NCBI GenBank assembly: GCA_016699675.1
Contig: CP064985.1
Coordinates: 62,001 to 126,000, forward strand
Reading direction: 5' to 3'
Length of the DNA: 64,000 nt
Source: Austwickia sp.
GTDB taxonomy: Bacteria > Actinomycetota > Actinomycetes > Actinomycetales > Dermatophilaceae
The translations under genes and the position numbers were made by a program. Each line of letters begins with the position of its first letter. Within the stretch, counting starts at the first letter, position 1. Of the stretch, positions 9,059-16,990 are shown in pieces. The notes under the pieces are model-generated. The model did not search any database and was not told where the DNA came from. It saw only the letters and a program-made list of their open reading frames with translations.

Positions 9059-9098
9059 CCCCACTCCTCCACGATACTCCACTTCCCTCCACCGTCAA
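9059..9098 (-). promoter_or_regulatory. mraZ promoter with MraZ operator boxes
   Basis: On the minus strand, TTGACG (9098-9093) and TATCGT (9076-9071) form a -35/-10 pair with a 16-bp spacer. Three perfect GTGGAG boxes (9092-9087, 9082-9077, 9072-9067) stand exactly 10 bp apart within and across it, with a related GTGGGG at 9064-9059. This matches the known MraZ operator, short TGGNN direct repeats at 10-bp period. The implied leader is about 55 bases. Confidence 0.75.
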
Positions 9099-9153
9099 CG
9101 TTCGGATCGGTCGGTCATGGCGACATCTGAGGCGTTTCTGCTGGTCAATTGCG

Positions 9154-9178
9154 GTGGTGGGAAGTGGAGGTTGTGGTG
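9154..9178 (+). promoter_or_regulatory. GTGGNG triple repeat, MraZ-box-like
   Basis: GTGGTG at 9154, GTGGAG at 9164 and GTGGTG at 9173 lie at 10- and 9-bp steps on the plus strand, the coding strand of moxR. The period resembles the mraZ operator, but the orientation is opposite. Function is inferred only from this resemblance. Confidence 0.4.
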
Positions 9179-9292
9179 GTGCAACCCCACGGCCCTGCGG
9201 CACCCGCTCGACGGCAAAGCCTGGGGGCTTAGCGGGCGAGAGGCGCTGACCTCGGGCGATGCCGGGCGATCGAACGTGCCGGGCGGGACGAC

Positions 9293-9340
9293 TGGAGGAC
9301 GAGTGGAGGGCGAGTGGAGGGCGAGTGGAGGACAGTGGAG
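9293..9340 (+). promoter_or_regulatory. Five-fold TGGAG array upstream of moxR
   Basis: TGGAG occurs at 9293, 9304, 9315, 9326 and 9336 on the plus strand, giving steps of 11, 11, 11 and 10 bp. The middle copies share GAGTGGAGG. It ends 115 bp before the moxR start and points towards moxR. No other feature explains it; the rest of the 446-bp gap between mraZ and moxR shows no gene that I can support. Confidence 0.5.
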
Positions 9341-9455
9341 GGGCCCTCCCCCGGGGCCGGCGACGGCATCCCGGCCGGTCCGGAACCGCCGGTTAGCCCT
9401 CGACTGCAAGCAATGTGAGGGAGGATGTCCGCACCGCCGCAACGAGGAGGGTTCC

Positions 9456-10523
9456 GTGGACGTGAGCGAAGCCGACGCCGCAGCGAGCGCGCGGCCGTCG
9501 CCCCGGGCGGCGGCGCGCGACGCCCGCGCGGATGCCGCCGGCGCTCCGGCGCCGACCGCGACCGCGCCGGCCGCGACCGCCTCGCTCGATGACGTCGCAA
9601 CCCTGGCCGAGGCGCTGCGCGCCAGCATCGGGACCGTCATCGAGGGCAAGCACCAGGTCATCGACACCGCCCTGGTGGTCCTGCTCGCCGGCGGTCACCT
9701 GCTGCTGGAGGACGTGCCCGGGGTGGGCAAGACCACCCTGGCCAAGGCGTTGGCGGCCTCGATCGACTGCCCCATGCGGCGCATCCAGTTCACGCCCGAC
9801 CTGCTCCCCTCGGACATCACCGGGGTGAGCATCTTCAACACCCAGACCCACCGGTTCGACTTCCGCCCGGGCGCGATCTTCGCCAACGTCGTGGTCTGCG
9901 ACGAGATCAACCGCGCCTCCCCCAAGACCCAGTCCGCCGTGCTGGAGTGCATGGAGGAGGGCCAGGTCAGCGTCGACGGCACGACGTACGCGTTGGAGGC
10001 CCCGTTCCTCGTGGTGGCGACCCAGAACCCGCTGGAGATGGAGGGGACCTACCCGCTCCCGGAGGCGCAGCGGGACCGGTTCATGGCCCGGCTGTCGATG
10101 GGCTACCCGGCCCGAGCCGCCGAGCTGGAAATGCTCGATGTGCACGGCGGCCCCTCGCCACTGACCCGGCTGCGCCCCGTCACCGACGCGGCGGGGGTGC
10201 TGGCGGCGATCGTCGCCGCGCGAGAGGTCCACGCGAGCCCGGCGCTCAAGGGGTACGTCGTGGACCTGGTGGCCGCAACCCGTGCTGACCAGGGGCTTCG
10301 CCTCGGCGCGTCGCCCCGGGCGGCCCTGCACCTGCTGCGCGCGGCACGCGCCCGGGCGGCGATGGCCGGGCGCGATCATGTGCTGCCCGACGACGTCCAG
10401 GCCCTTTTCACGCCGGTCGTCGAGCACCGCGTCCTGCCCTCGGGGCAGGCCCAGCTCGCGGGGCGGACCCCGCGGGACGTCCTCGCCGATCTGCTGCGCC
10501 GAGTGCCGGTGCACGGGGGCTGA
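9456..10523 (+). CDS. MoxR family AAA+ ATPase
   Basis: AAA+ ATPase of the MoxR group, thought to act as a chaperone with DUF58/VWA partner proteins. The product is 355 residues. After an Ala-rich N-terminus the AAA core shows Walker A EDVPGVGKTTLAKAL, Walker B VVVCDEINRASPKTQ, and the sensor region VVATQNPLEMEGTYPLPEAQ, all typical of MoxR. The GTG at 9456 follows AGGAGGG at five bases; the frame is open further upstream but without homology. It starts an operon with the DUF58 and transglutaminase genes, divergent from the dcw cluster. Confidence 0.93.
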   Translation: MDVSEADAAASARPSPRAAARDARADAAGAPAPTATAPAATASLDDVATLAEALRASIGTVIEGKHQVIDTALVVLLAGGHLLLEDVPGVGKTTLAKALAASIDCPMRRIQFTPDLLPSDITGVSIFNTQTHRFDFRPGAIFANVVVCDEINRASPKTQSAVLECMEEGQVSVDGTTYALEAPFLVVATQNPLEMEGTYPLPEAQRDRFMARLSMGYPARAAELEMLDVHGGPSPLTRLRPVTDAAGVLAAIVAAREVHASPALKGYVVDLVAATRADQGLRLGASPRAALHLLRAARARAAMAGRDHVLPDDVQALFTPVVEHRVLPSGQAQLAGRTPRDVLADLLRRVPVHGG

Positions 10524-10526
10524 CGG

Positions 10527-12146
10527 GTGCGCCGCCTCGGCCGGCAGGCCCGGCCCCGTCCGACTCGATCGCGGGGGCTCACGGATCGCGGTCGGGCGTT
10601 GCTCGGCGCGGGCGTCCTGCTCGCCGCCGGCGGGCTGCTGCTGGGCTTCCTGGACCTCACCCGGATCGGGTTGTTCTGCCTGGCCATGCCCGTCGTCACC
10701 CGGTTCGTGACCTGGCGGCGCCGACCGCGCCTGGCTGTGGAGCGCTCGCTGGAGCCGGCGCCGCTGGTGGCCGGACGGCCGGGCCGCATCTCGCTCACGG
10801 TGCGCAACGTGGGCCCGCGCGGCTGCGACCCGCTGGCGGCCGCCGAGCAGGTCTCGCCGTGGCTCGGGTCGACCGCGCGGCTCGTGTTGCCGCCGCTGCG
10901 GCCGGGCGAGGAGACGACCGGCAGCTACGACGTACGGCCCACCCGACGCGGCCGGCACCTGGCCGGGCCGCTGCGCGTGGTGGGGCGGGACGCCCTGGGC
11001 CTGACGCACCTGAGCACGGCCGTCGGATCGGCCCTGGAGGTCCTCGTGCTCCCGCCCGTGCACGACCTGTCCGGCGGGGACCCCATCGGTCTCGGCATGG
11101 GCCACGAGGGCGACGCGCCGGCGAGCGTGCTGGCCGGGAGCGAGCACGACGTGTCGGTGCGGGAGTACCGGCAGGGCGACGACCTTCGGCGGGTCCACTG
11201 GGGGGTGACCGCGCACCGGGGCCGGCTGATGGTGCGGCACGAGGCGCTCCCGCGGCTGCGCCGCGCGGTCCTGCTGCTGGACGCCTCCGCGCCGACCTGG
11301 GGCCTGTCCCTCGACGCGCGGCCGCGCCCGCCGGGCGAGTCCGGCGAGTCGGGAGGGTCGGGCGCGTCGGGCGCTTCGGCCGACCAGCTCGCGGCGGCGG
11401 CTCGGCGCGCGGCAGACGCCGACCCGGGCGCCGCCTTCGAGTGGGCCGTCGAGACCCTCGCCTCGATCGCGGCCCACCTGGCCGGGCTGGGCTTCACGTT
11501 GCACCTCGTGGTCGCGGGCGGCGCGCCGAGCGAGGCGGGCCGTGCCGAGGACCCGGCGCGGCCTCTGCTGCTCGATGACGTCCTGACCCGGTTGGCCCTG
11601 GCGATGCCCGGCGGAACCGCCTCGCCCGCGGCGGCCGGGGACCGAGCGGCGGGAACCGAGCACCCTGCGGCTCCCCTGTCCGGATCGCTGTCGGCCACCG
11701 CCCGCGAGGTCGCCGGGGCGGGCGGCCTCGTGGTACTCGTCACCGGGGATCGCTCCCCGCACGCGGCGCACGAGACCTTCGGGGTGCTGCGCACGGGACT
11801 CGCGGGTCTCGCCGTGGTCGTCGACACCGGCGCGTTCGCGCGGGCCGCGGGGCGCGACTGGTGGCTGCCGAAGGAGACGGCGACCGACGGGTCGGCGCCC
11901 GGCCGATCGGCTGCGGCACCCCGGGTCACGGACGGCGAGGCGACCACGCACGGGGACGAGGGGACGAGCGAGGAGGCGCGCCGGCTGTGCGCCTACGCGC
12001 GCTCGGGCGGGTGGCGCGCCGTGCCGGCCGGGGCCTCGACGACGCCGGCCGTCGCGTGGTCGAGGCTGCTCGGCGGGCCCCGGGCCTGGGTGGCCGCGCC
12101 GGACGGCCCGGAGGCAGCGCGGCCGCGAGCGGAGGCGACGTGGTGA
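10527..12146 (+). CDS. DUF58 domain membrane protein
   Basis: Partner protein of MoxR ATPases; the molecular role is not established. Two hydrophobic segments lie at about residues 24-60, then a beta-rich extension, and then the DUF58 signature VREYRQGDDLRRVHWG followed by RLMVRHEA and a VWA-like LLLDASA. It is 539 residues, longer than many DUF58 proteins because of Gly/Ser/Ala-rich linkers in the second half. The GTG at 10527 lies three bases after the moxR stop. Conserved trios of moxR, DUF58 and transglutaminase genes are common in actinobacteria. Confidence 0.88.
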   Translation: MRRLGRQARPRPTRSRGLTDRGRALLGAGVLLAAGGLLLGFLDLTRIGLFCLAMPVVTRFVTWRRRPRLAVERSLEPAPLVAGRPGRISLTVRNVGPRGCDPLAAAEQVSPWLGSTARLVLPPLRPGEETTGSYDVRPTRRGRHLAGPLRVVGRDALGLTHLSTAVGSALEVLVLPPVHDLSGGDPIGLGMGHEGDAPASVLAGSEHDVSVREYRQGDDLRRVHWGVTAHRGRLMVRHEALPRLRRAVLLLDASAPTWGLSLDARPRPPGESGESGGSGASGASADQLAAAARRAADADPGAAFEWAVETLASIAAHLAGLGFTLHLVVAGGAPSEAGRAEDPARPLLLDDVLTRLALAMPGGTASPAAAGDRAAGTEHPAAPLSGSLSATAREVAGAGGLVVLVTGDRSPHAAHETFGVLRTGLAGLAVVVDTGAFARAAGRDWWLPKETATDGSAPGRSAAAPRVTDGEATTHGDEGTSEEARRLCAYARSGGWRAVPAGASTTPAVAWSRLLGGPRAWVAAPDGPEAARPRAEATW

Positions 12147-14551
12147 CCAAGACTCACCCCGCGATGCACTCCGGCGCCCAGCCGACCGCCACCGTGCTGG
12201 CGGTCCTGGCCCTCGTCGCGGCCTCGTGGCCCCTGGGACGCCTCTTCCAGGAGTCGCCCTGGTGGCCGTCGGCGCTCGTCGCGATCGCCGCCGTGGCCAT
12301 AGCCGGCCTGGTCCTGCGGGCCCGCCGCGTGGGGCCGACCGGGACGGCCGGGGCCCAGCTGCTGCTGCTGGTCATCATCCATTCGGTCGCGTTCGCTCCC
12401 CGCGAGCCGCTCCTCGGCGGGCTGGTCCCCACCTGGTCGACGCTCACCCATTGGCGCGACCTCGCCGCCGCGGCCGGGCGGACCATCATGGAGAACGCCG
12501 CGCCGGCGCCCGCCCCGACGGGGATCGCCTTCCTCCTTTCGGCCGCGATCGGCCTCGTCGCCTGGGCCGTGGACGTCGTCGCGGTCGGCTCGCGCATGCC
12601 GGCCGTCGCGGGCCTGCCGCTGCTCACGCCCCTGCTCACGGCCGTCGCCAACAGCTCGGGGACGCTCGACGCGGGCGCCGTGGCGCTGCCGCTGCTCCTC
12701 TGGGGGGCCATGCTCCTGGAACAGGAGCGGGATTGGCTGGCCTCGTGGCGGCCCGACCTCGCCGGAGCCCACCGGCTTCCCGCCCGGGGCCGCCGGCTCC
12801 TCGCCGGGGCGACCGTCCTCGCCGTGGGGCTTCTGGGCGGCCTGGGTGCGGCGGCCGCGCTGCCGCATCTGCCGCAGCGCTACCTGGCCGACGGGCTCGG
12901 GCGCGGGGAGTTCGGGACCGGCAACCGGGTGGGCTTCTCCCCCGACACGGATCTGCTGCAGGATCTGCGCAGCGGTGACCGGACGCCGATCCTGACGTAC
13001 ACCTCGGACGACCCCGAGAGCCCGCCGCTGCGCGTCATCGTCTCCAGCGCCTATAGCGACGGGCACTGGTCGCCCCGCACGCCCGCCGCCACGCCGTCGC
13101 AGGCTCCCGTCCTGCCCCGGCCCTTCGGGCTGACCGAGCAGGTGCCCACCACGGAGGTCCACCTCAAGGTCAGCCAGACCGCCTTGCGGTTCCCCTATCT
13201 GGCGAGCCCGGTGCCGATCGTCTGGGGCACGGTCGTCGGGGCTCGCTGGGCCGTCGACGACCCCACCGGCGTCCCGGTCGTGGACGCGACGCCCCGCTCG
13301 TACGACATCACCTACCTCGCCCTCAACCCGACCCCGCAGGCGCTCGCCGCCGCGCCGCCGGCGGGTCGGGGTTTCCGCGAGTACACAACGCCCGCGCCGG
13401 AGGTGCTCACCCCGCGCTTTGCGGCGTCGACGCAGGAGGCCATCGGGGACGCCGTGGCGCCGTACGAGCGGGCCGTCCGCATCCAGCAGTGGCTGCGCGC
13501 ATCGGGCGGCTTCCGCTACTCCCTCGACCTGGCCCCGGCGCCCCCGGGAATGGACGAGACGACGGCGAAGCGGACCGCGTTGGACCGATTCCTAGAGACC
13601 AAGCAGGGCTACTGCGTCCAGTTCGCCACGGCGATGGTCATGATGGCCCGCGCGCAGGGCATCCCGGCGCGGCTCGCGACGGGGTTCCTGCCGGGGACCT
13701 CGCAGGGCACGACGCGGGTGGTCCACGCCAGCGACGCCCACGCCTGGCCGGAGCTGTACTTCGAGGGTGCCGGCTGGCTCCGATTCGAGCCGACGCCCTC
13801 CGACCGCAGCGGACCAGTCCCGCGCTATGCGACTGGCACGGCCGCACCCAGCGCGACCACGACGACCTCGGCCTCGCAGACCTCCACCGCCCCCCTCACG
13901 CCCACGCCCAGCCAGGCGACGGAGCGGCCCGACACCGACACGGGCGCCGTCGACGCCGGAGCGGCCGAGTCGGTCTGGGCGTTCTGGTGGCGCCTCGGCG
14001 GTGGCCTCGTGCTCCTGCTGGCCATCGTGCCCGCCGTGGCGGCGGCGGTGCGGGCCCGACGCCGCGCCAGCGCCCGCGACCCGAGCGAGGCGGCCGAGGC
14101 GGAATGGCTGATCCTCACGGAGCGGCTGCAGGACCTGGGGTTGGACGTACCGGCCGCCGCCACCCCCCGCCAGCTGCACGCGCGCGTCACGGACACGGCC
14201 GTGCTCGACCGGGAAGCCTCCACCGCGCTGCAGCGGGTGCTGCTCGCGGTGGAGACGGCGCGGTACGCGCCGCCCCGCGGCGCGTCTCGCCCCGGTTCGT
14301 CGCCCGCGGGGGCTGCGGACGACCAAGGGGGTACGTCGAGCAGAGCGGGTACGTCGGGCGCGGCCGGCGGCGAGACGAGTACGTCGAGCGCGGCGGCGCG
14401 GGCGCTAAGGACCGACGCCCGCACCGTCGTCCGGGGTGCGGCGTCCCTGCGGTCGGGCACGATGCGCGCGCGCGCCGCCCTGCTGCCCCGCGCGGGCCTG
14501 CGCGCCATGCACCTGCCCGTCCCGGAGAACCGCCCACCCCCACGGCACTGA
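12143..14551 (+). CDS. Membrane-anchored transglutaminase-like protein (TgpA type)
   Basis: Multi-pass membrane protein with an external transglutaminase-like domain; the substrate is unknown. The product is 802 residues. It has a cluster of N-terminal membrane helices, a transglutaminase core with Cys491 in QGYCVQFATAM and His533 in SDAHAWPELYF, one more helix near 610-630, and a DUF4129-like C-terminal region. At the place of the third catalytic residue stands FEPTP, so Glu instead of the more usual Asp. The GTG at 12143 overlaps the DUF58 stop (GTGA) with GGAGG seven bases before. Its tail has Gly/Thr/Ser repeats from repeated GTACGTCG. Confidence 0.88.
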   Translation: MTKTHPAMHSGAQPTATVLAVLALVAASWPLGRLFQESPWWPSALVAIAAVAIAGLVLRARRVGPTGTAGAQLLLLVIIHSVAFAPREPLLGGLVPTWSTLTHWRDLAAAAGRTIMENAAPAPAPTGIAFLLSAAIGLVAWAVDVVAVGSRMPAVAGLPLLTPLLTAVANSSGTLDAGAVALPLLLWGAMLLEQERDWLASWRPDLAGAHRLPARGRRLLAGATVLAVGLLGGLGAAAALPHLPQRYLADGLGRGEFGTGNRVGFSPDTDLLQDLRSGDRTPILTYTSDDPESPPLRVIVSSAYSDGHWSPRTPAATPSQAPVLPRPFGLTEQVPTTEVHLKVSQTALRFPYLASPVPIVWGTVVGARWAVDDPTGVPVVDATPRSYDITYLALNPTPQALAAAPPAGRGFREYTTPAPEVLTPRFAASTQEAIGDAVAPYERAVRIQQWLRASGGFRYSLDLAPAPPGMDETTAKRTALDRFLETKQGYCVQFATAMVMMARAQGIPARLATGFLPGTSQGTTRVVHASDAHAWPELYFEGAGWLRFEPTPSDRSGPVPRYATGTAAPSATTTTSASQTSTAPLTPTPSQATERPDTDTGAVDAGAAESVWAFWWRLGGGLVLLLAIVPAVAAAVRARRRASARDPSEAAEAEWLILTERLQDLGLDVPAAATPRQLHARVTDTAVLDREASTALQRVLLAVETARYAPPRGASRPGSSPAGAADDQGGTSSRAGTSGAAGGETSTSSAAARALRTDARTVVRGAASLRSGTMRARAALLPRAGLRAMHLPVPENRPPPRH

Positions 14552-14555
14552 GCAG

Positions 14556-14602
14556 AACGTAGAGAAGGGCCGGACCCTTCGGGCCCGACCCTTCTCTACG
14601 TT
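14556..14602. terminator. Bidirectional hairpin terminator
   Basis: A long near-perfect inverted repeat with 14 contiguous pairs at its base (AACGTAGAGAAGGG / CCCTTCTCTACGTT) and a TTC loop near 14578-14580. It starts five bases after the transglutaminase stop and ends two bases before the 3' end of the convergent tRNA gene, so it can serve both. Confidence 0.85.
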
Positions 14603-14603
14603 G

Positions 14604-14676
14604 TGGAGCTGAGGGGATTCGAACCCCTGACCCCCTCCATGCCATGGAGGTGCGCTACCAACTGCGCTACAGCCCC
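14604..14676 (-). tRNA. tRNA-Ala (anticodon GGC)
   Basis: The minus strand folds into a full cloverleaf of 73 bases. The acceptor stem GGGGCTG pairs with CAGCTCC (one G-U), the D arm is GCGC-AGTTGGTA-GCGC, the anticodon stem CCTCC/GGAGG holds the loop ATGGCAT with GGC at 34-36, and the T arm carries GGTTCGAATCC. A73 follows. The CCA end is not encoded (the next bases are CAA), so it is added after transcription. A short reading frame over this gene is an artefact. Confidence 0.97.
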
Positions 14677-14701
14677 GCGTCCTCATCGCGAGGACTGGTC
14701 G

Positions 14702-14730
14702 AGTTTATCGGTCGGGCACCCGCAAGCCAA
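14702..14730 (-). promoter_or_regulatory. Promoter of tRNA-Ala
   Basis: On the minus strand TTGGCT (14730-14725) and TAAACT (14707-14702) are 17 bp apart. The -10 box ends 25 bases before the mature tRNA 5' end. A small hairpin, GTCCTC/GAGGAC, lies in the leader at 14679-14695. Confidence 0.55.
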
Positions 14731-14809
14731 ATCCTCGGGCACCCCCACCAGCGGCCGCCGCCGGGCGCCCGAAAGCCCCTCGACGAGGTCCCCAACAGAC
14801 CCCGAGAGG

Positions 14810-15466
14810 TCAGTACCCGTGCGCCTCCCGCATGGGCCTGGCCAGCGACGACGCACGCCCGTTCCACAGCGAGATCCGCCACCGGACGGCCGTCTGGGTC
14901 AGCTCCGCCCAGGCGCAGTTGCCGAGCCCGGCCAGGGACAGCCACGCGGTGCGCTGATCCACCTCCGCCAGGTCGGCCGCGATCGCTCGCGCGCACACGC
15001 CGTGGGTGACGATCAGCCCGGTCTCCCCGGGCGCGAGGGCCTCGATCAGGTCGTCCGCAGCCGGCCGCGCCCGGCGTACGACGTCTGCCACCCGCTCCCC
15101 GTCGCCGCCGCGCGGCAAGTCCTCCCCCAGCGAGAGCCGCGCCTGCGCTCCGGGAAAGGCCGCCTCGACGCCGGCGGCGTCCAGGCCCTGCCACGCGCCG
15201 ACGTGGATCTCCCGCAGCCGCGGGTCGATGCCGACGGGCAGCCCACACCGCTCCCCGATGATGCGCGCCGTGGCGGATGCCCGGCGCAGGTCGCTGGCGA
15301 GGATGCGGGCGAAGCCGTACCCCACCAGCACCTCCGCCGCGGCTCGCGCCTGGTTCAACCCGTCCGGCGTGAGCTCGGTGTCGAGGTGGCCCTGCCAGAT
15401 CCCCGCCGCGTTGTGGCCGGTGACCCCGTGGCGCAGGATGACCAGGCGGCGTGGCGCGGCGGTCAT
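14810..15466 (-). CDS. Histidine phosphatase family protein
   Basis: Phosphoglycerate-mutase-like phosphatase; the substrate is not predictable from sequence. It is 218 residues and shows the catalytic ILRHGVTGHN motif at the N-terminus (phospho-accepting His), the second Arg in SDLRRASATA, the acid REIHVGAWQG segment and the second catalytic His in IVTHGVCAR. The ATG at 15466 overlaps the rsfS stop (ATGA), so the two are coupled. The rsfS-phosphatase pair next to nadD is common in actinobacteria, where these phosphatases are often misannotated as phosphoglycerate mutases. Confidence 0.9.
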   Translation of the reverse strand: MTAAPRRLVILRHGVTGHNAAGIWQGHLDTELTPDGLNQARAAAEVLVGYGFARILASDLRRASATARIIGERCGLPVGIDPRLREIHVGAWQGLDAAGVEAAFPGAQARLSLGEDLPRGGDGERVADVVRRARPAADDLIEALAPGETGLIVTHGVCARAIAADLAEVDQRTAWLSLAGLGNCAWAELTQTAVRWRISLWNGRASSLARPMREAHGY

Positions 15467-15864
15467 CGGTCGGTGCCGTCCGCGACCGCGGAGTCCTCCT
15501 CGGGCGGGCCCAGCCCCAGGGGCACGGTCGGGCAGTCCCGCCAGAGCCGTTCGAGCTGGTAGAAGGCGCGTTCGTCCTCGTGCTGGACGTGGACGACGAG
15601 GTCACCGAAGTCCACCAACACCCAGCGGGCGTCGCGGTCGCCCTCGCGGCGGACCCGCTTGACGCCCGCCTCGTGCATCTTCTCCTCGACGCCGTCGACG
15701 ATCGCCCAGACCTGACGGTCGTTCGGGGCGGACGCGATGAGGAAGATGTCGGTGAGCGCGAGGTGCTCGCTCACGTCGAGGGCCACGATGTTCGTCGCAA
15801 GCTTGTCTTCGGCCGCTGAGGCGGCCACCTGGGCCAATTGGAGGGAGCGCTCGGGCGCAGGCAC
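15463..15864 (-). CDS. rsfS: Ribosomal silencing factor RsfS (Iojap/YbeB)
   Basis: Binds ribosomal protein L14 of the 50S subunit and blocks subunit joining under starvation. The 133-residue product has the conserved IVALDVSEHLALTDIFLIAS and GDRDARWVLVDFGDLVVHV blocks and EDERAFYQLERLW near the end; the last 20 residues are an acidic tail. The GTG at 15864 has AGGAGGAC upstream. It lies between nadD and the phosphatase gene, the usual context. About 120 bases to nadD hold nothing I recognise. Confidence 0.95.
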   Translation of the reverse strand: MPAPERSLQLAQVAASAAEDKLATNIVALDVSEHLALTDIFLIASAPNDRQVWAIVDGVEEKMHEAGVKRVRREGDRDARWVLVDFGDLVVHVQHEDERAFYQLERLWRDCPTVPLGLGPPEEDSAVADGTDR

Positions 15865-15983
15865 GGGGGACGGTCCTCCTGGGGACTGCGGGGGGGTCGG
15901 GCTGGTGAGCTTGGTGCGGGGCCTCCATCAACGCACCGCGAATCGCACGCGATCCACGGCGAGTCAACGCGAATCCCAGCAGG

Positions 15984-16679
15984 TCAACGGTCCGGGCTCG
16001 GCACGATCAGACCGGGCTGAGTCGGCGCCGGCCTGCTCGGATTGCGATAAAGCCGGTACTTCCCGATGTATTGGACCACACCGTCCGGGACCAGGTACCA
16101 CACGGGTTCCCCCCGGGCCACGCGCAGCCGGCAGTCGGTGGAGCTGATCGCCATGGCGGGGATCTCCGTCAGCGTGACGCCCTCCTGGGGCAGACCCTTG
16201 TCGGAGAGGTGGTGGCCCGGCCGGGTGACCCCGACGAAGTGGGCGAGATCCCACAGCTCGTCGGCGTCCTTCCAGGACAGGATCTGCGCGAGGGCGTCGG
16301 CGCCGGTGATGAAGTACAGGTCCGCGGTGGGACGTTCGCGGCGCAGGTCGCGCAGGGTGTCGATGGTGTACGTCGGGCCGTCGCGCTCGATGTCGACCCG
16401 CGAGACCGAGAATCGGGGGTTGGACGCGGTCGCGATCACCGTCATCAGGTAGCGATGCTCGGCCGGCGCGAGCATGTCGACGTCCTTCTGCCACGGCTGT
16501 CCCGTGGGGACGAAGACCACCTCGTCGAGGCCGAGGAGATGCTGCACCTCACTGGCCGCCACGAGGTGGCCGTGGTGGATCGGGTTGAACGTGCCACCCA
16601 TCACTCCGAGGCGCGGGGCCCTCGGCTCAGTGGGCGGAACCGTGACCGCCTGTGGCCGCGCCGCCCTGCCCGGCTCCAT
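15984..16679 (-). CDS. nadD: Nicotinate-nucleotide adenylyltransferase
   Basis: Joins NaMN and ATP to make NaAD in NAD synthesis. The nucleotidyltransferase motifs GGTFNPIHHGH near the start and ISSTDCR (variant of ISSTxIR) near the C-terminus are clear. The only usual start codon upstream of the first strand (RLGVMGGTF) is the ATG at 16679, which makes a 231-residue protein but overlaps the upstream small gene by 53 bases; no GTG or TTG lies between. The next candidate, GTG inside the first strand, would remove essential residues. Confidence 0.94.
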   Translation of the reverse strand: MEPGRAARPQAVTVPPTEPRAPRLGVMGGTFNPIHHGHLVAASEVQHLLGLDEVVFVPTGQPWQKDVDMLAPAEHRYLMTVIATASNPRFSVSRVDIERDGPTYTIDTLRDLRRERPTADLYFITGADALAQILSWKDADELWDLAHFVGVTRPGHHLSDKGLPQEGVTLTEIPAMAISSTDCRLRVARGEPVWYLVPDGVVQYIGKYRLYRNPSRPAPTQPGLIVPSPDR

Positions 16680-16878
16680 GGCCGTGGTCCACGACGTCCG
16701 GCTGCGTCATGTAGGTGTGCCCCGAGTTGCGGAACGACCACACGACGCCGAGCAGGATGATGAAGATGGCCAGCGCCACGGCGCCGTACAGCCAGTTCGG
16801 CATCGGCAGGTGCCACTCCATGTGGCCGCCAGACTCGCCGCCCTCGGCCACGAGGTACGCAAAGGACGTCAACGACAT
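16627..16878 (-). CDS. Small membrane protein with His-rich tail
   Basis: 83-residue protein of unknown function. One membrane helix (WLYGAVALAIFIILLGVVW) lies in the middle, followed by a polar tail rich in Gly and His (GHGAGQGG, TGGHGSAH). Its 3' end overlaps the start of nadD in another frame. A -10 box TAGGCT seven bases before the ATG suggests a leaderless transcript that begins here and continues into nadD and rsfS. The promoter and helix make it a likely real gene. Confidence 0.7.
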   Translation of the reverse strand: MSLTSFAYLVAEGGESGGHMEWHLPMPNWLYGAVALAIFIILLGVVWSFRNSGHTYMTQPDVVDHGHGAGQGGAATGGHGSAH

Positions 16879-16885
16879 GCGGGTC

Positions 16886-16891
16886 AGCCTA
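16886..16891 (-). promoter_or_regulatory. -10 box, leaderless start at 16878
   Basis: TAGGCT on the minus strand, seven bases before the ATG. No Shine-Dalgarno precedes this start. Confidence 0.5.
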
Positions 16892-16978
16892 CCGGTCGGG
16901 CCGGAAGGCGAACCCTTCGCGCTCCGCTGGGATCTCGCGCCGCCGCCGAGGGGTGTCCCTTGCGCGCCGAACGGCGGC

Positions 16979-16984
16979 TAACCT
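16979..16984 (+). promoter_or_regulatory. -10 box, leaderless start at 16991
   Basis: TAACCT ends six bases before the ATG of the glycosyltransferase gene, so transcription would begin at the start codon. No good -35 box is seen. Confidence 0.5.
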
Positions 16985-16990
16985 GGGCTC

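Noticed and set aside
9117..9455. Upstream extension of moxR by 113 codons
   Set aside because: It crosses both repeat arrays, has no conserved residues, and the GTG at 9456 has a strong Shine-Dalgarno.
14405..14686. 93-codon minus-strand frame covering tRNA-Ala
   Set aside because: Its first part is the tRNA read as protein and the rest the terminator and the antisense of the transglutaminase gene; a common artefact.
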